The notes under the pieces: model-generated | What the model saw: only the letters and a program-made list of their open reading frames with translations | The model's database searches: none | What the model was told of the DNA's origin: nothing | Part shown: positions 35,101 through 44,462 of the stretch, piece by piece | How positions within the stretch are numbered: the first letter of the stretch is position 1 | How the letters are laid out: every line of letters starts with the position of its first letter | From: Argonema galeatum A003/A1 | Lineage (GTDB): Bacteria > Cyanobacteriota > Cyanobacteriia > Cyanobacteriales > Aerosakkonemataceae | Direction: 5' to 3' | NCBI RefSeq assembly: GCF_023333595.1 | Contig: NZ_JAIQZM010000028.1 | Coordinates: 1 to 64,000, forward strand | DNA: 64,000 bases | Translations under genes and position numbers: made by a program

Positions 35101-35793
35101 ATTCGCGATATTACGGAACGCAAGCAAGCAGAAGAGGCGCTACGCGCTGAAACAGAGAAGTCGGAGCGTCTGCTGCTGAATATTTTGCCAAGTGCGATCG
35201 CAAATCGCCTCAAACAGGATCAAGGCTACATTGCTGACAGCTTCCCAAAAGTAACCGTTTTGTTTGCAGACATCGTTGGCTTTACAGAACTTTCCACCCG
35301 CCTATCACCCACAGAACTGGTAGAAATACTCAATGAAATTTTCTCAGAATTTGACCGACTAGCCGAAAAGCATGGTTTGGAGAAAATCAAGACAATTGGC
35401 GACGCCTATATGGTAGTAGGTGGACTCCCAACTCCCTCCCCCAATCACGCAGAAGCTATAGCCGAAATGGCTCTAGATATGCAAACAGAAATTGCCCAAT
35501 TTAACGGCTCTACCAGCCAAACATTCAGCATTCGCATCGGCATTAATAGTGGCCCAGTCGTAGCAGGCGTGATTGGCATCAAAAAATTTATCTACGATCT
35601 GTGGGGTGACACGGTGAATACAGCCAGTCGCATGGAATCCCACGGCATTCCAGGCTGCATTCAAGTCACAGCCGCTACATATGAGTTATTACGCGAAAAA
35701 TTTCTCTTTGAGGAGCGGGGTGCTATCCCTATCAAAGGTAAAGGCGAGATGATTACTTATTTGCTCACAGGTAGAAAAAAGGTTGGTAATTAG
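32137..35793 (+). CDS. Cache-HAMP-multi-PAS sensor adenylate cyclase (class III)
   Basis: About 1218 residues from the ATG at 32137; an in-frame TTG at 32128 has no better signal. The order is: membrane helix (about 10-30), extracytoplasmic Cache-type sensor domain to about 285, second membrane helix, HAMP (about 310-365), at least five PAS/PAC modules (to about 1010), and the class III cyclase domain (about 1020-1215) with F-A-D-I-V-G-F-T, K-I-K-T-I-G-D-A-Y and W-G-D-T-V-N. It should sense an outside ligand and make cAMP. The catalytic domain is nearly the same as in the preceding gene, so the pair arose by duplication of the output end with different sensors. Confidence 0.92.
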   Translation: MIGKRGRLAKRLALLFIIIAILPLLAGAILSVYSGFQFVNQEIATRQESILSLGNTYISSYVDNVFANLKLTGEIASKDPKASPEALQAMCINSPGLYHELAVTDSQGKELSHLIDCVPISLKKLTNRSESESLFRAKQGEVFIGNVSFVAERHLVTISRTVKGETNYNFVVIAVVNFDNLWHQLSLLEPGEGSYFYIVDRRGNLIGYKDLKIVKESINLASLPTVNPLINKRQGAIAQRYVGLLGAEVIGTSTLVKNTNWGIVLEQPVAQALAAPNRSIYNFTWLIVAVICVAIAGAFMLAQYIVRPINLLAQGAEAIAQGDLSYQIEIADKNEIGILARTFNQMTRQLKISRETLEEYNHTLSQRVEHRTQELIKSQQRLSLLFQQTPLAVIEWNINFEVIEWNPAAEAIFGYSKNEAMGRHGVGLIVPESARDNVNQVWNETSTRKSVTRNTNENLTKDGRIIICEWYNTPLIDSDGNAIGIASMALDITTRKQAETDLARFAAILEATTDFVGIYNLHTEFIYLNKAGRRMLGMSADEDISKIKIPNCHPEWAYKIISQEGIPSAMLYGVWSGETALITRDGREISVSQVILVMRRDSGEIDYFATIIRDISDRKQVEEELRTSKEYLRLIIDNIPQQVFWKDTNLVFQGCNKNWAQSAQLESPEAVVGKTDYDLIANREVAELFRTQDRRIMETNKPELHIIAAKQKPSQDGQTIWLDICKIPMQDSTGKVIGLVGVLEDITDRKQTEAILQRQAAVIEAALDGIAIFNSSGEFIYTNKAYAQIYSYETPAELIGKTWKILYSQDDVKIADQRYKQEILPALLKERQWRGEETIIIRNGSTTSLEVLHYLLESGEQVCIVRDITDRKQAESALREREEQYHSIFEASNDGLIINNFDGFVVEANTATCRMYGHEYEDFIGLHATEFIHPDERQRAAEDLQNLFQNSGHFKTQGIHLRKDGTAFPIEVNAISFIYKGQPHMMSVIRDITERKQAEEALRAETEKSERLLLNILPSAIANRLKQDQGYIADSFPKVTVLFADIVGFTELSTRLSPTELVEILNEIFSEFDRLAEKHGLEKIKTIGDAYMVVGGLPTPSPNHAEAIAEMALDMQTEIAQFNGSTSQTFSIRIGINSGPVVAGVIGIKKFIYDLWGDTVNTASRMESHGIPGCIQVTAATYELLREKFLFEERGAIPIKGKGEMITYLLTGRKKVGN

Positions 35794-36194
35794 TAATTAG
35801 GATTATATATTCTAATTTTAAATATATCACAATAACCAAAACTGAGAACCACGCTCATGAAAACAAAGCCTGAAGTGATTGCTAGACAATCTTTTCAGGC
35901 TAAGGTTTGGCGAAATTATAGCAACCGCCTTGGCGGTTAAGACATTCTGAATTACTGAAACGTTGGCGGATTCTAAACCCTTCTTCCCCTAGTCCCTAGC
36001 CCCTAGCCCCTAGTCCCTAGCTATATATAGCGTTTTCAAATGAGTCGTGAACGCATATTTAATAGTGAATGTTGGGTTACGACGCGGGAAAAGACTTATC
36101 TGTGAGCATTATTAAGTTAATTACCGCGTCTAACCCAACCTACCATTGTTTACATCTCAAATGGAAACACTATAGCGGAATGTGGGGTTTAATT
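35794..36194. other. Spacer between cyclase and surface-protein genes
   Basis: About 400 bp, convergent orientation. It contains short repeats such as CCCTAGCCCCTAG around 36000 and no supported gene or clear terminator. Confidence 0.6.
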
Positions 36195-39100
36195 TTAGGA
36201 CAATGTGCTTGTTACACCCCGACCCTCAGCTATACCAAACTTCAGAAAATGTTCCATTCCACTATGGAAAACTCCTTTACTCACAGCCGCCGCCACATCC
36301 CGATTTTGATTCAGATACAAACTATTATCAAACAAAATGCTGGGGTTGCGACCTTCAAATATACCAAAATTGACAAACTGTTCAAAAGCATTGTGAAAAA
36401 CACCTCGATTCACTGCTTCAGCAACATCCTGGTTCCAGGCTAAATAGAAAGTGGGATCGAAAGTTTCTGACACAATATTAAACCGGGTAAAAGGATCGCG
36501 ATTTTCAGCCATACCAAATCGCATCAGGTGTTCGATTCCACTTTTAAAACTGCCTTGGCTTACCGCCTGTGCGACATCCTGATTTGCGGATATATAAAAC
36601 TCATCTAATGGCATAAATTCAGGCGCAGGCGATCGCCCTTCAGCCATGCCATACTTCATAAAGTGTTCAAAACCGCTGTGGAATGCGCCTTTAGCAACAA
36701 CTGCCGCCACATCGCTATTTTTGTTTAGATAGTCAGTGGCAAATATTGCACTGGGATTGCGACCTTCAGCGTAACCAAATTGGCTGAAATGTGCTAAAGC
36801 ATCGGCAAAAAGTTTATTAGCAATAGCATCTGCTACATCCGGGTTTTGTTGGAGATAAAAGTCGCTATCGAACAGGTGAGTAGAGTCGAACTTAGGTAAA
36901 TGATTGATAATTGGAACAGCCGGAACGCCTGGAATACGGGCTGTTTGAATTTTGGTATTTAAAGCCGATCCAGTATTTTCAGCAATTAGCTCGTTGATTG
37001 ATTTTGTGCCAGATGCCGCTGCTTTGAAGTCTAAAGTTATTTCACCTAGCGCTACTTTTTGCACGCGAGCAATTTGTTGTTGAATTGAATCAGGCGCGGT
37101 AGTGGCGACAATCTTATCGATGCGTTGATTTACCTGTGCCATGACGTTAGCAGATGAGGCGATAAATTCGCTATTTACCACAGGATTAAACGTGGAAGAC
37201 AACTGTTTTGCCTTATTGACAGACGCCTCAATAATTACTGCCAATTGTTCGGGATTACTGAAATCTAGGATAACACCAGATTCAATTTGATTGACGATCG
37301 CACTCACAACCCCCTGTACGGTATCATTTTTAGCAGCGGCAACCCCTTGCGGTTGTCCGAAAGCCCCATCAATTATAGCTTTAGTCTCCGTGATGAAGTT
37401 TTGCACCTTCACCATTGCTGCCAAAACTTCCACTCCACCAGGTTCCTTATTATTGGTGGCAGCGATCGGATCTAAACTGGTAAGATTTACATCAGATGGC
37501 AGAGACAGGGCCGCTTTCACTTGGGACTCTGCTTCGTCGGGGTTCATACCGCGATCGAGCAATTCTGTCACCATACTGGTTAATAAAGTTACCACACTGG
37601 CATAGGGTGGTGCAGTAAGAGGCGTTTCCAAAGGCAATCCCGTAGCGGTATCAGTACCACCATTAGCGACAAAATTACCTTCTTCTGGGTCGAATTGACC
37701 GTTATTATTGGTATCGAAATTTGGAGAAATGTCTAGCTGATAAGCACCCGAACTATCAGTTTTTGTGGATGGTTCGTCGCGATCGATTACACCATTTTTG
37801 TTGGCATCAAAGAAGATGGTAGAACCAGCAATGTAACCATCTATAACCCATCCGCTACCGCTTTTATCAATCCTAAAAATTTGGTTTGCACTGGCACCCC
37901 AAGGGTCTGTAGCAGTTAACTTCACGTAGGAGTATTGCCAATTGTTTGGAGGAGTAGAAACCTGATTGAAGGTGATATTATTAGTGTTGGAGTTAAAGGA
38001 GAATTGCAACCAACTGGGTAAAGGTTCACCGTTATTTTGAGTTGCTGTGTAAGTCAAGCGATCGCCATCAGGGTCAGTGTATACATTAGAGATAGTTACT
38101 GCTCCATTTGTAGGATAACGGAACGAATTATGCAGATGAATTATCTCTTGCGGTGGACTGTTAAACGGTTCGTTATCCGCAATGGTAACTGTGCCACTGT
38201 TAGCGTTACCTATTGTGTAAGCGCTATTAGCAGCTAAGGTAAGAATTGCTGTTTCACTACCTTCTCTCAAACTATCATCGATAACGTTAATCGGTAAGTT
38301 GATGCTAGTTTGACCGGCTGGAATGACGATATTGCCGGGAAGATTGTTGTAATCAGTGCCTTTGGTAGCAGTTCCCCCAGTAGTGTAGTTAACTGTCAGT
38401 GAGTTAGCGGTGTTACCTGTACGAGTAATAGTGAATTGTCCGGGATTAGGTGTTTGTCCGTTAACTACTTCCGCAGCATTGGCATCTGTAGCGCTGATAG
38501 TGACGACGCTGGGTGGAGCGGCGGTAATCAAAGTGTAGTTACCTGTATCGCCGCCATTGAAACTGGTAACTCTCACCAGATAATTGATACCAGGTTGCAC
38601 AGTGAGAGAAAGTTGGGAGTTACGACCTTCGCCACTGTCATCATCAGAGGTAATTTCTTGACCCGTATCTGCATTGATTACTTGCAGATAAGTATCGAAT
38701 GAGGGGGCATTAAGGTTGATTTGAATCGTCTGTCCAGGAGTCACCCCAACCAAACGATAATCATCTTTATACCTGCCAGAACGGGTGGGGTTATTGGGGT
38801 CAGCGCTACTCAATGTCGCATTTAGGGTTTGACTGCCATTAATTGTGGGGATAGCAATTGCGGGTTCATTGTCAGCAATAGTAACAGTAGCACTGTTGGC
38901 ATTACCGAGATTGTAAGTACTATTGCCAATTAAGGTAAGAGAAACTACTTCATCACCTTCTGCTTGGTTATCGTCGATAACATTAATCGGCAAATTAGCG
39001 CTGCTAGCACCTGCTGGAATGGTAAAGCTGCTGGCGAGAGAGTTGTAATCTTGACCATTGGTGGCAGTTCCCCCACGGGTGTAGTTAACTGTCAGGGAAT

Positions 39101-42100
39101 TAGCGGTACTACCAGTACGAGAAACGGTAAATTGTCCGGGGTTAGGTGTTTGTCCGCTAACAACTTCGGCAGCATTAGCATCTGTGGCGCTGATATTAAC
39201 AGTGGGTGGAGTTGGGATACTGGTAATTAAGCTGTAGTTGCCTGTCGCACCGCTACGATAACTGGTGACTCGCGCTAAGTAATTAACATTTGGTTGTACT
39301 GTGAAAGTGAGTTGGGAGTTGAGTCCGTTGTAGTCATCGTTAAAGGCAATTACATCACCCGTATCTTCATTCACCAATTGTAAGTAAGCATCAAATGGCG
39401 CATTCAGATTGAGTTGCACCTGTTGTCCCACCGTTACACCATTCAGGCGATAATCATCTCGGAAACTGCCAGTACGGGTAGGATTATTGGGGTCGGTGTT
39501 AATTAAGTTGCTGTTGATGGTTTGGGGAACGTTAATCGTGTCGGCAATAAAGACAGTAGCGTTGTTAGTAGAACCAATGTTGTAGGCATTATTCGGAGTA
39601 ATCGTCACTGTCGCCGTTTCACTACCTTCTACCAGATTGTCATTGATGATATTAATCGGTAGTGTAGCTGTAGATTGATTTGCTCCAAATGTAATGCTAC
39701 CGGGAAGATTGTTGTAATCAGTGCTATTGGTGGCAGTTCCCCCTGTAGTGTAGTTAACTGTTACTGGTGTGGATAAGTTGCCAGTGCGAGTTAAGGTGAA
39801 AAGTCCTGAGTCGGGTTGTCCGTTAACTACTTCGGCAGCATTGGCATCTGTGTAACTGTTAGTAGTAATGCTAACTGTTGATGGGGTTGAGTTGGCAACA
39901 GTAAAACTTCCTGCTGTGGCAAAAGGTGAACCCGCCCAAGCAGTATCAATTGCTTGTACACTCCAGTAATAACTTTGTCCGGGAGTTAAATTGTTCAGTT
40001 GCCAACTGGTTTTCAGGTTGGTATTGCCCAGTTGGGGTACTTGCCGATAACCCGTGTTGAGAGACATCGGGGCAAAAACATCGTTACCGCCAGGAGTAGT
40101 GCCGACTCGCAGGTTATAGCCTAAACCAGTGGTGGGAGTTTGAGCATCAGTCGCCGGATTCCAATTTAAGGTGACTGCTGTGCCAGAAATTGTGGACGAT
40201 AGCCCCGTGGGTGTAGTGGGTGGAGTGTTGGCAGTCAGGGCGTTGTTGCGGTAGATTTTGGCGATGAAATCGTAGGCTGAATCGCCCCCCGTAAGTAGGA
40301 TATCCAATTTGCCATCATTGTCGTAATCTCCCCAGGCGGCGGAACCGCGAATAACACTAGGCAATCCGGCATTGATGTCGGTAAACCCACTACCCGTGTT
40401 GCGATACACTTTGGCGATGAAGCCTGAATTAGTTTCGCCCGTAAGTAGGATATCCAATTTGCCATCATTGTCGTAATCTCCCCAGGCAACTGAACTGCCG
40501 TAAACACCAGTCAGTCCGGCATTGATGTCGGTAAAGCCACTGCCTGTATTGCGGTACACTTTGGCGATGTAGCCTGAATTAGTGTAGCCCGTGAGTAGGA
40601 TATCCAATTTGCCATCATTGTCGTAATCTCCCCAGGCAACCGAACTGCCGTAAACACCAGTCAACCCGGCATTAATGTCAGTAAAGGGCGTGGTTGCATC
40701 ATCATTACTAATCGTCAAAATCGCAGTATTCTGACTGCCAATGGTTGCCCCACCTGTAACACTTCCAGAAATTAACTCCAAATTGACCGTTTCATCTGGT
40801 TCAACGGTAGTATCGCCATTGATGGGAATAACTACTGTCTTAGCCGCAGTATCTCCATCGGCAAAGTTAACAGTAATCGGAAAGGCATTATTGTTGTAAT
40901 CATTTGCGTCAGCAGTACCCGCATTATTTGGATTAACTCTTACTTGCACGCTTACTGCGCCACTGCTACCACCTGTGCGATTAACGGTAACTACTGTAGA
41001 GTTAACAAACGTGCCGCTATTCCCTTCTGGTACGCTGAAATTAGCCGCAGTGAATTGCAAAGTACCTGGTTGAGGCGCAGTATCATCATTATTAATCGTA
41101 GTCGTAGCACTACTATTGGAAATAGTCGGAGTCAGCCCAGGTGCTACCGGATTCGATAAATTAACAATGACTGTTTCATCTGGTTCAAATGCCGTATCAC
41201 CAACAACATTCATCGTGATAGTTTTCTGGATTTCACCTGGAGCAAAGTTAATCGTGCCAGTTGTAGAAGTTGCCCCAGAAGTTCCGCCAATATTGTTGTA
41301 ATCGCTGTTATTAGTAGCAGTACCAGCAATTGCAAAATCTACCGAACTTGCCGCATCAATCCCGCCACCACGACTAACCGTGAAAGTCAGAGGATTGCTA
41401 CCGCTATTACCTTCGGAAATACTAACAACACCAGCACTAATGCCATAATTAATTCCATCATTCGCCGCAATAGTTAGGGTGGTTTGTTTGGTCGTACCCA
41501 CAGCAGCACCAGTAATATTGCCCAAACTGAGAACTACCGTTTCATCGGTTTCAGGAATATTATCAGGTTTGATAGTAACGGCAATATTTTTAGTTAAATC
41601 ATTGCCCGTAGCACCTGCGACGAAAACAACAGAATTAGTAGAAAGAGTGTAATCGTTACCTGCGCCTTCTATGGCTGTGCTGGTAGCGTTAATTGTGATT
41701 GGTACTGTCACATCAGCCGTAGGAGTAGCGCTGAGAGTAATGGGAATATTAACTACTGCATCGCTGCTTCCTTCTGTACCTGAATAAGTCGCCGCACCAA
41801 AATTCACCACAGGTGAATTGTTGAGCAGAACAGAGACATCTCTGGAACTAAAATTCGCTGCTGCTATATCCAGCAAACCATCTCGATTAAAATCGCCAAC
41901 AGTAACTCCTTGGGGTTCTGTCCCGACGCTATAGTTGGAAGCAGCACCAAAGCTACCTTTTCCATCTCCCAATATCACAGAAACATTGCCAGATTGATTA
42001 TTTGCTGTCACTAAATCGAGTTTTCCATCTCCGTCCAAATCACCATTAGCTATGTAAAGTGGCTGTGTCGCGACGCCAAAATAGGAAGGACTACCAAAAT

Positions 42101-43454
42101 TACCCGCGCCATCTCCTAATAGAACGGCAACGTTGTTATCATTCAAATTTGCAGTAGCTAAATCAAGCTTGCCGTCTGAGTTGAAGTCACCTACAGTAAT
42201 TACTCTAGGAGTTGTCACTAAGCTCAAGTTAGTAGCAGGATTAAAACTCCCATCGCCTTTACCTAACAAAATAGAAATGTCGTTGGAACCATAGTTTGCT
42301 GTCGCTAAGTCAGATTTACCGTCTCCATTAAAATCAGCTACAGCTACAGAAAAAGATGTTAATCCCGTACTAAAGCTGGTAGCAGCATTAAAGCTACCAT
42401 CGCCTTTCCCCAACAAAATGGAAACATCGTTAGAGGTGTTGTTTGATGTGACTAAATCAGCTTTCCCGTCTGCATTAAAATCACCTACAGCTATAGAAGA
42501 TGGCCTGTTCCCAGTGTTAAAGTTGGTGATAGCACCAAAAGTACCCGTACCATCCCCTAACATGATGGAAATTTTGTTAGTTTGTAGGCTAGCTGAGGCG
42601 ATGTCAGATTTGCCGTCTCCGTTGAAGTCTGCTACAGTAACCGTAAGGGTTTCTGGGTCTACAGTTAAGTTATTGGTTGTACCGAAAGTACCCGTACCTG
42701 TTCCTAACAAAACGGAGAGGGTGTTGAAAGTGCTGGCTGCAACTAAATCGAGTTTGCTATCTCCGTTTAAGTCTGCTGTTACGACGGAACGAAGACTAAT
42801 TACTGCTGGATAATTGGTGGCTGGTGCGAAACCAAAAAGAATGGAATTGTAACCCGCCATTGTTTCGGATCGAAACGCTAACGGTGCTTCAATTGTTCCG
42901 GTTTTCGCTTCTAAATTCCAGTCACCGCCTAATGCTTTACTTCCAGTTAAATTATCGGAAGCGGCGATATCTGCATCGGTTATCTGACTGAGATTTTGGA
43001 TGAAGGAAGTTCCTTTTTCTCCGGCTGCAACATTGCAACCATATAGGAGAATATCAGCATCCGGTGTCAGCGCATTTTTCCACTGTTCCAAAGAGGTGCG
43101 ATATTGATTCAGGTTGTCTAAATCCAGGTGCGCCGTTCCCAATTGCAAGCTACCTTCGTCGCCGTGAGAAATGATGTGGGCGCTACTGATTTCTGTGCGA
43201 CTGGCTAAGATTTGGGTGATTTGTTCTATTCCATCTCGCGTGGGGTCGAGGAGTACGATTTCAGTGTTGGGAACTATTCCAGCAACTAGGTTTTGGTAAT
43301 TTTCGACTGTGCGATCAATAAAGGCGATATTTTTGATGGCTGCGGTTTGATTAAATGATTGAAAATTTCCCTGCATATTAATCAAGTATGAATTTTGATT
43401 AATTGCCAATGGGTTATCATCAGAAAACATCCTGGTACCTTCAGAGAGTTCCAT
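36195..43454 (-). CDS. Giant cell-surface protein: DUF4347, FG-GAP, Calx-beta, PPC, C-terminal repeats
   Basis: 2419 residues. The order is: DUF4347 (about 35-205; A-H-I-I-S-H-G, L-L-Y-G-C-N-V-A-A-G), seven or so FG-GAP/VCBS repeats (about 210-550; V-A-D-F-N-G-D-G-K-S-D), three Calx-beta domains (about 555-915), then three nearly identical 50-residue FG-GAP units (about 920-1070). A fibronectin-III-like domain (about 1075-1185) follows, then alternating Calx-beta and pre-peptidase C-terminal domains (about 1190-1780), an SdrD-like segment (D-A-N-K-N-G-V-I-D-R-D-E), a helical region, and five C-terminal repeats built on F-Y-L-x-x-N-x-D-V-A. The many D-x-D-x-D-G sites imply calcium binding. No Sec signal; type I or another terminal-signal secretion is likely. 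Adhesin or matrix role is inferred. ATG at 43430 is an alternative start. Confidence 0.9.
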   Translation of the reverse strand: MELSEGTRMFSDDNPLAINQNSYLINMQGNFQSFNQTAAIKNIAFIDRTVENYQNLVAGIVPNTEIVLLDPTRDGIEQITQILASRTEISSAHIISHGDEGSLQLGTAHLDLDNLNQYRTSLEQWKNALTPDADILLYGCNVAAGEKGTSFIQNLSQITDADIAASDNLTGSKALGGDWNLEAKTGTIEAPLAFRSETMAGYNSILFGFAPATNYPAVISLRSVVTADLNGDSKLDLVAASTFNTLSVLLGTGTGTFGTTNNLTVDPETLTVTVADFNGDGKSDIASASLQTNKISIMLGDGTGTFGAITNFNTGNRPSSIAVGDFNADGKADLVTSNNTSNDVSILLGKGDGSFNAATSFSTGLTSFSVAVADFNGDGKSDLATANYGSNDISILLGKGDGSFNPATNLSLVTTPRVITVGDFNSDGKLDLATANLNDNNVAVLLGDGAGNFGSPSYFGVATQPLYIANGDLDGDGKLDLVTANNQSGNVSVILGDGKGSFGAASNYSVGTEPQGVTVGDFNRDGLLDIAAANFSSRDVSVLLNNSPVVNFGAATYSGTEGSSDAVVNIPITLSATPTADVTVPITINATSTAIEGAGNDYTLSTNSVVFVAGATGNDLTKNIAVTIKPDNIPETDETVVLSLGNITGAAVGTTKQTTLTIAANDGINYGISAGVVSISEGNSGSNPLTFTVSRGGGIDAASSVDFAIAGTATNNSDYNNIGGTSGATSTTGTINFAPGEIQKTITMNVVGDTAFEPDETVIVNLSNPVAPGLTPTISNSSATTTINNDDTAPQPGTLQFTAANFSVPEGNSGTFVNSTVVTVNRTGGSSGAVSVQVRVNPNNAGTADANDYNNNAFPITVNFADGDTAAKTVVIPINGDTTVEPDETVNLELISGSVTGGATIGSQNTAILTISNDDATTPFTDINAGLTGVYGSSVAWGDYDNDGKLDILLTGYTNSGYIAKVYRNTGSGFTDINAGLTGVYGSSVAWGDYDNDGKLDILLTGETNSGFIAKVYRNTGSGFTDINAGLPSVIRGSAAWGDYDNDGKLDILLTGGDSAYDFIAKIYRNNALTANTPPTTPTGLSSTISGTAVTLNWNPATDAQTPTTGLGYNLRVGTTPGGNDVFAPMSLNTGYRQVPQLGNTNLKTSWQLNNLTPGQSYYWSVQAIDTAWAGSPFATAGSFTVANSTPSTVSITTNSYTDANAAEVVNGQPDSGLFTLTRTGNLSTPVTVNYTTGGTATNSTDYNNLPGSITFGANQSTATLPINIINDNLVEGSETATVTITPNNAYNIGSTNNATVFIADTINVPQTINSNLINTDPNNPTRTGSFRDDYRLNGVTVGQQVQLNLNAPFDAYLQLVNEDTGDVIAFNDDYNGLNSQLTFTVQPNVNYLARVTSYRSGATGNYSLITSIPTPPTVNISATDANAAEVVSGQTPNPGQFTVSRTGSTANSLTVNYTRGGTATNGQDYNSLASSFTIPAGASSANLPINVIDDNQAEGDEVVSLTLIGNSTYNLGNANSATVTIADNEPAIAIPTINGSQTLNATLSSADPNNPTRSGRYKDDYRLVGVTPGQTIQINLNAPSFDTYLQVINADTGQEITSDDDSGEGRNSQLSLTVQPGINYLVRVTSFNGGDTGNYTLITAAPPSVVTISATDANAAEVVNGQTPNPGQFTITRTGNTANSLTVNYTTGGTATKGTDYNNLPGNIVIPAGQTSINLPINVIDDSLREGSETAILTLAANSAYTIGNANSGTVTIADNEPFNSPPQEIIHLHNSFRYPTNGAVTISNVYTDPDGDRLTYTATQNNGEPLPSWLQFSFNSNTNNITFNQVSTPPNNWQYSYVKLTATDPWGASANQIFRIDKSGSGWVIDGYIAGSTIFFDANKNGVIDRDEPSTKTDSSGAYQLDISPNFDTNNNGQFDPEEGNFVANGGTDTATGLPLETPLTAPPYASVVTLLTSMVTELLDRGMNPDEAESQVKAALSLPSDVNLTSLDPIAATNNKEPGGVEVLAAMVKVQNFITETKAIIDGAFGQPQGVAAAKNDTVQGVVSAIVNQIESGVILDFSNPEQLAVIIEASVNKAKQLSSTFNPVVNSEFIASSANVMAQVNQRIDKIVATTAPDSIQQQIARVQKVALGEITLDFKAAASGTKSINELIAENTGSALNTKIQTARIPGVPAVPIINHLPKFDSTHLFDSDFYLQQNPDVADAIANKLFADALAHFSQFGYAEGRNPSAIFATDYLNKNSDVAAVVAKGAFHSGFEHFMKYGMAEGRSPAPEFMPLDEFYISANQDVAQAVSQGSFKSGIEHLMRFGMAENRDPFTRFNIVSETFDPTFYLAWNQDVAEAVNRGVFHNAFEQFVNFGIFEGRNPSILFDNSLYLNQNRDVAAAVSKGVFHSGMEHFLKFGIAEGRGVTSTLS
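40250..40690. repeat. Three 150-bp in-frame repeats inside the surface-protein gene
   Basis: The same segment starts at 40291, 40441 and 40591, exactly 150 bp apart, and encodes nearly identical 50-residue FG-GAP units. The much higher DNA identity here than among the gene's other FG-GAP repeats points to recent expansion or conversion. Confidence 0.9.
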
Positions 43455-43674
43455 AAGTTTGTTAATTTTGTTTTTGGTTAAAAAGTCTTAAACGGTTGTT
43501 TGGTATAAATGCACTACTAAATGATTTATACCCTGAGTCTTCTTAATTAGCCAGTGCTGATTGCTATCTCAACAATGCTCCTAGCTCCTAGTCTGCTGTA
43601 TCAAACTCTAAATTGGATCGAGTATTTACAATACTTTACACAACTATTAAATATTGGCGGTGAAGTTACTAAAA

Positions 43675-43718
43675 AATGTTAGTGCAATGTTAGTGCAATG
43701 TTAGTTCAATGTTAGTTT
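43675..43718. repeat. Simple tandem repeat, 11-bp unit, four copies
   Basis: AATGTTAGTGC occurs twice, then twice more with one or two changes at the unit end. It lies upstream of the giant surface-protein gene (minus strand), where it could affect promoter spacing. Confidence 0.85.
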
Positions 43719-43980
43719 AATGTATAAGTTATGTATGCGTTAGGTATGATTTTTGAGGATGCGATCGCAAACATAGTTCAACTCTGGACGGCAAATTCTT
43801 ACAAACAACACAGATTTTTTCAAAAGCAAAAACATAACCTCCCTGACTCATTAGCAATTTATAAGCCGCCCATTGGCTTGGTTCGGGAGCTAAATTTATT
43901 TCCAAATCCCTTACGGAGTAACCTTTTCCCTCTCCCCTCTTCCCTAGCCCCTCTTCCCTAGCCCCTCTTCCCTAGCCCCT

Positions 43981-44160
43981 AGCTATACCATCAGCGGCTG
44001 CAAGCCAAGCCGCTGTAACCCGGAATTAGATAACTTCGAGCGACTGGGGCTCGGTAGGGTTCGTCAGTCGCGAGTTTCGGGGTTATATGCTCTATTTCAA
44101 TATGGTAAATTGATGGTACTGGGTAAGCCGGGAGCGGGGAAAACTACGTTTTTACATTAG
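43981..44160 (+). pseudogene. NACHT-family NTPase remnant (up to Walker A)
   Basis: Reading in frame to the TAG at 44158-44160 gives a peptide with E-R-L-G-L-G-R-V near residue 20 and L-M-V-L-G-K-P-G-A-G-K-T-T-F-L at the end. This is the junction before the NACHT domain and its Walker A loop in cyanobacterial NACHT proteins. The frame stops two residues later, exactly where the first copy of the 57-bp repeat begins (its first two bases are the end of TAG). No start codon or further NACHT sequence is present. This is a fragment left after insertion or deletion. Such proteins are often defence or signalling NTPases. Confidence 0.75.
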
Positions 44161-44307
44161 ACCTCTCCAAAAAAGAATGTAGAGACGTTGCATGCAACGT
44201 CTCTACGAGGGTTACAGGTAACGCACCTTTAATTTCTGGAGAAGTCTAATAGACCTCTCCAAAAAAGAATGTAGAGACGTTGCATGCAACGTCTCTACGA
44301 GGGTTAC
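44159..44307. repeat. Two direct copies of a 57-bp palindrome-bearing repeat
   Basis: Copies at 44159-44215 and 44251-44307 read AGACCTCTCCAAAAAAGAAT, then the 28-bp palindrome GTAGAGACGTTGC/GCAACGTCTCTAC, then GAGGGTTAC. The 35-bp spacer ends with GGAGAAGTCTAAT, an imperfect complement of AGACCTCTCC, so the unit may have inverted ends. The palindromes (44179-44206 and 44271-44298) belong to the same family as those at 2543 and 6621. Confidence 0.92.
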
Positions 44308-44462
44308 TCCCCCACTCTCCCCTTCCCTAGCCCCAATCCCTTCTTGACTTTTGACTTTTGACTTTTGACTTTTGACTTTTCTGCCCCCCACTCCCCAGAC
44401 TAACTATTTCTGGCGTGCGGACTATAATTTTGACATAGAAAACTTTTATCTATCGATCTCCA

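Larger units (their letters stand above)
43455..44462. other. Gene-poor kilobase with repeats and a gene remnant
   Basis: Contains an 11-bp tandem repeat, simple CCCTAGCCCCT-type repeats (about 43925-43985), a NACHT gene remnant and two copies of a 57-bp palindrome-bearing repeat. A 76-codon frame at 43731-43961 ends in the simple repeat and is not supported as a gene. Confidence 0.75.

Noticed and set aside
43731..43961. 76-codon open frame upstream of the NACHT remnant
   Set aside because: Its last third is translated simple repeat (CCCTAGCCCCT type) and the rest has no family similarity that I can see.
44159..44307. Possible CRISPR-like pair of palindromic direct repeats
   Set aside because: Only two copies, 57 bp long with a 35-bp spacer that itself resembles part of the repeat; no cas genes and no further repeats.
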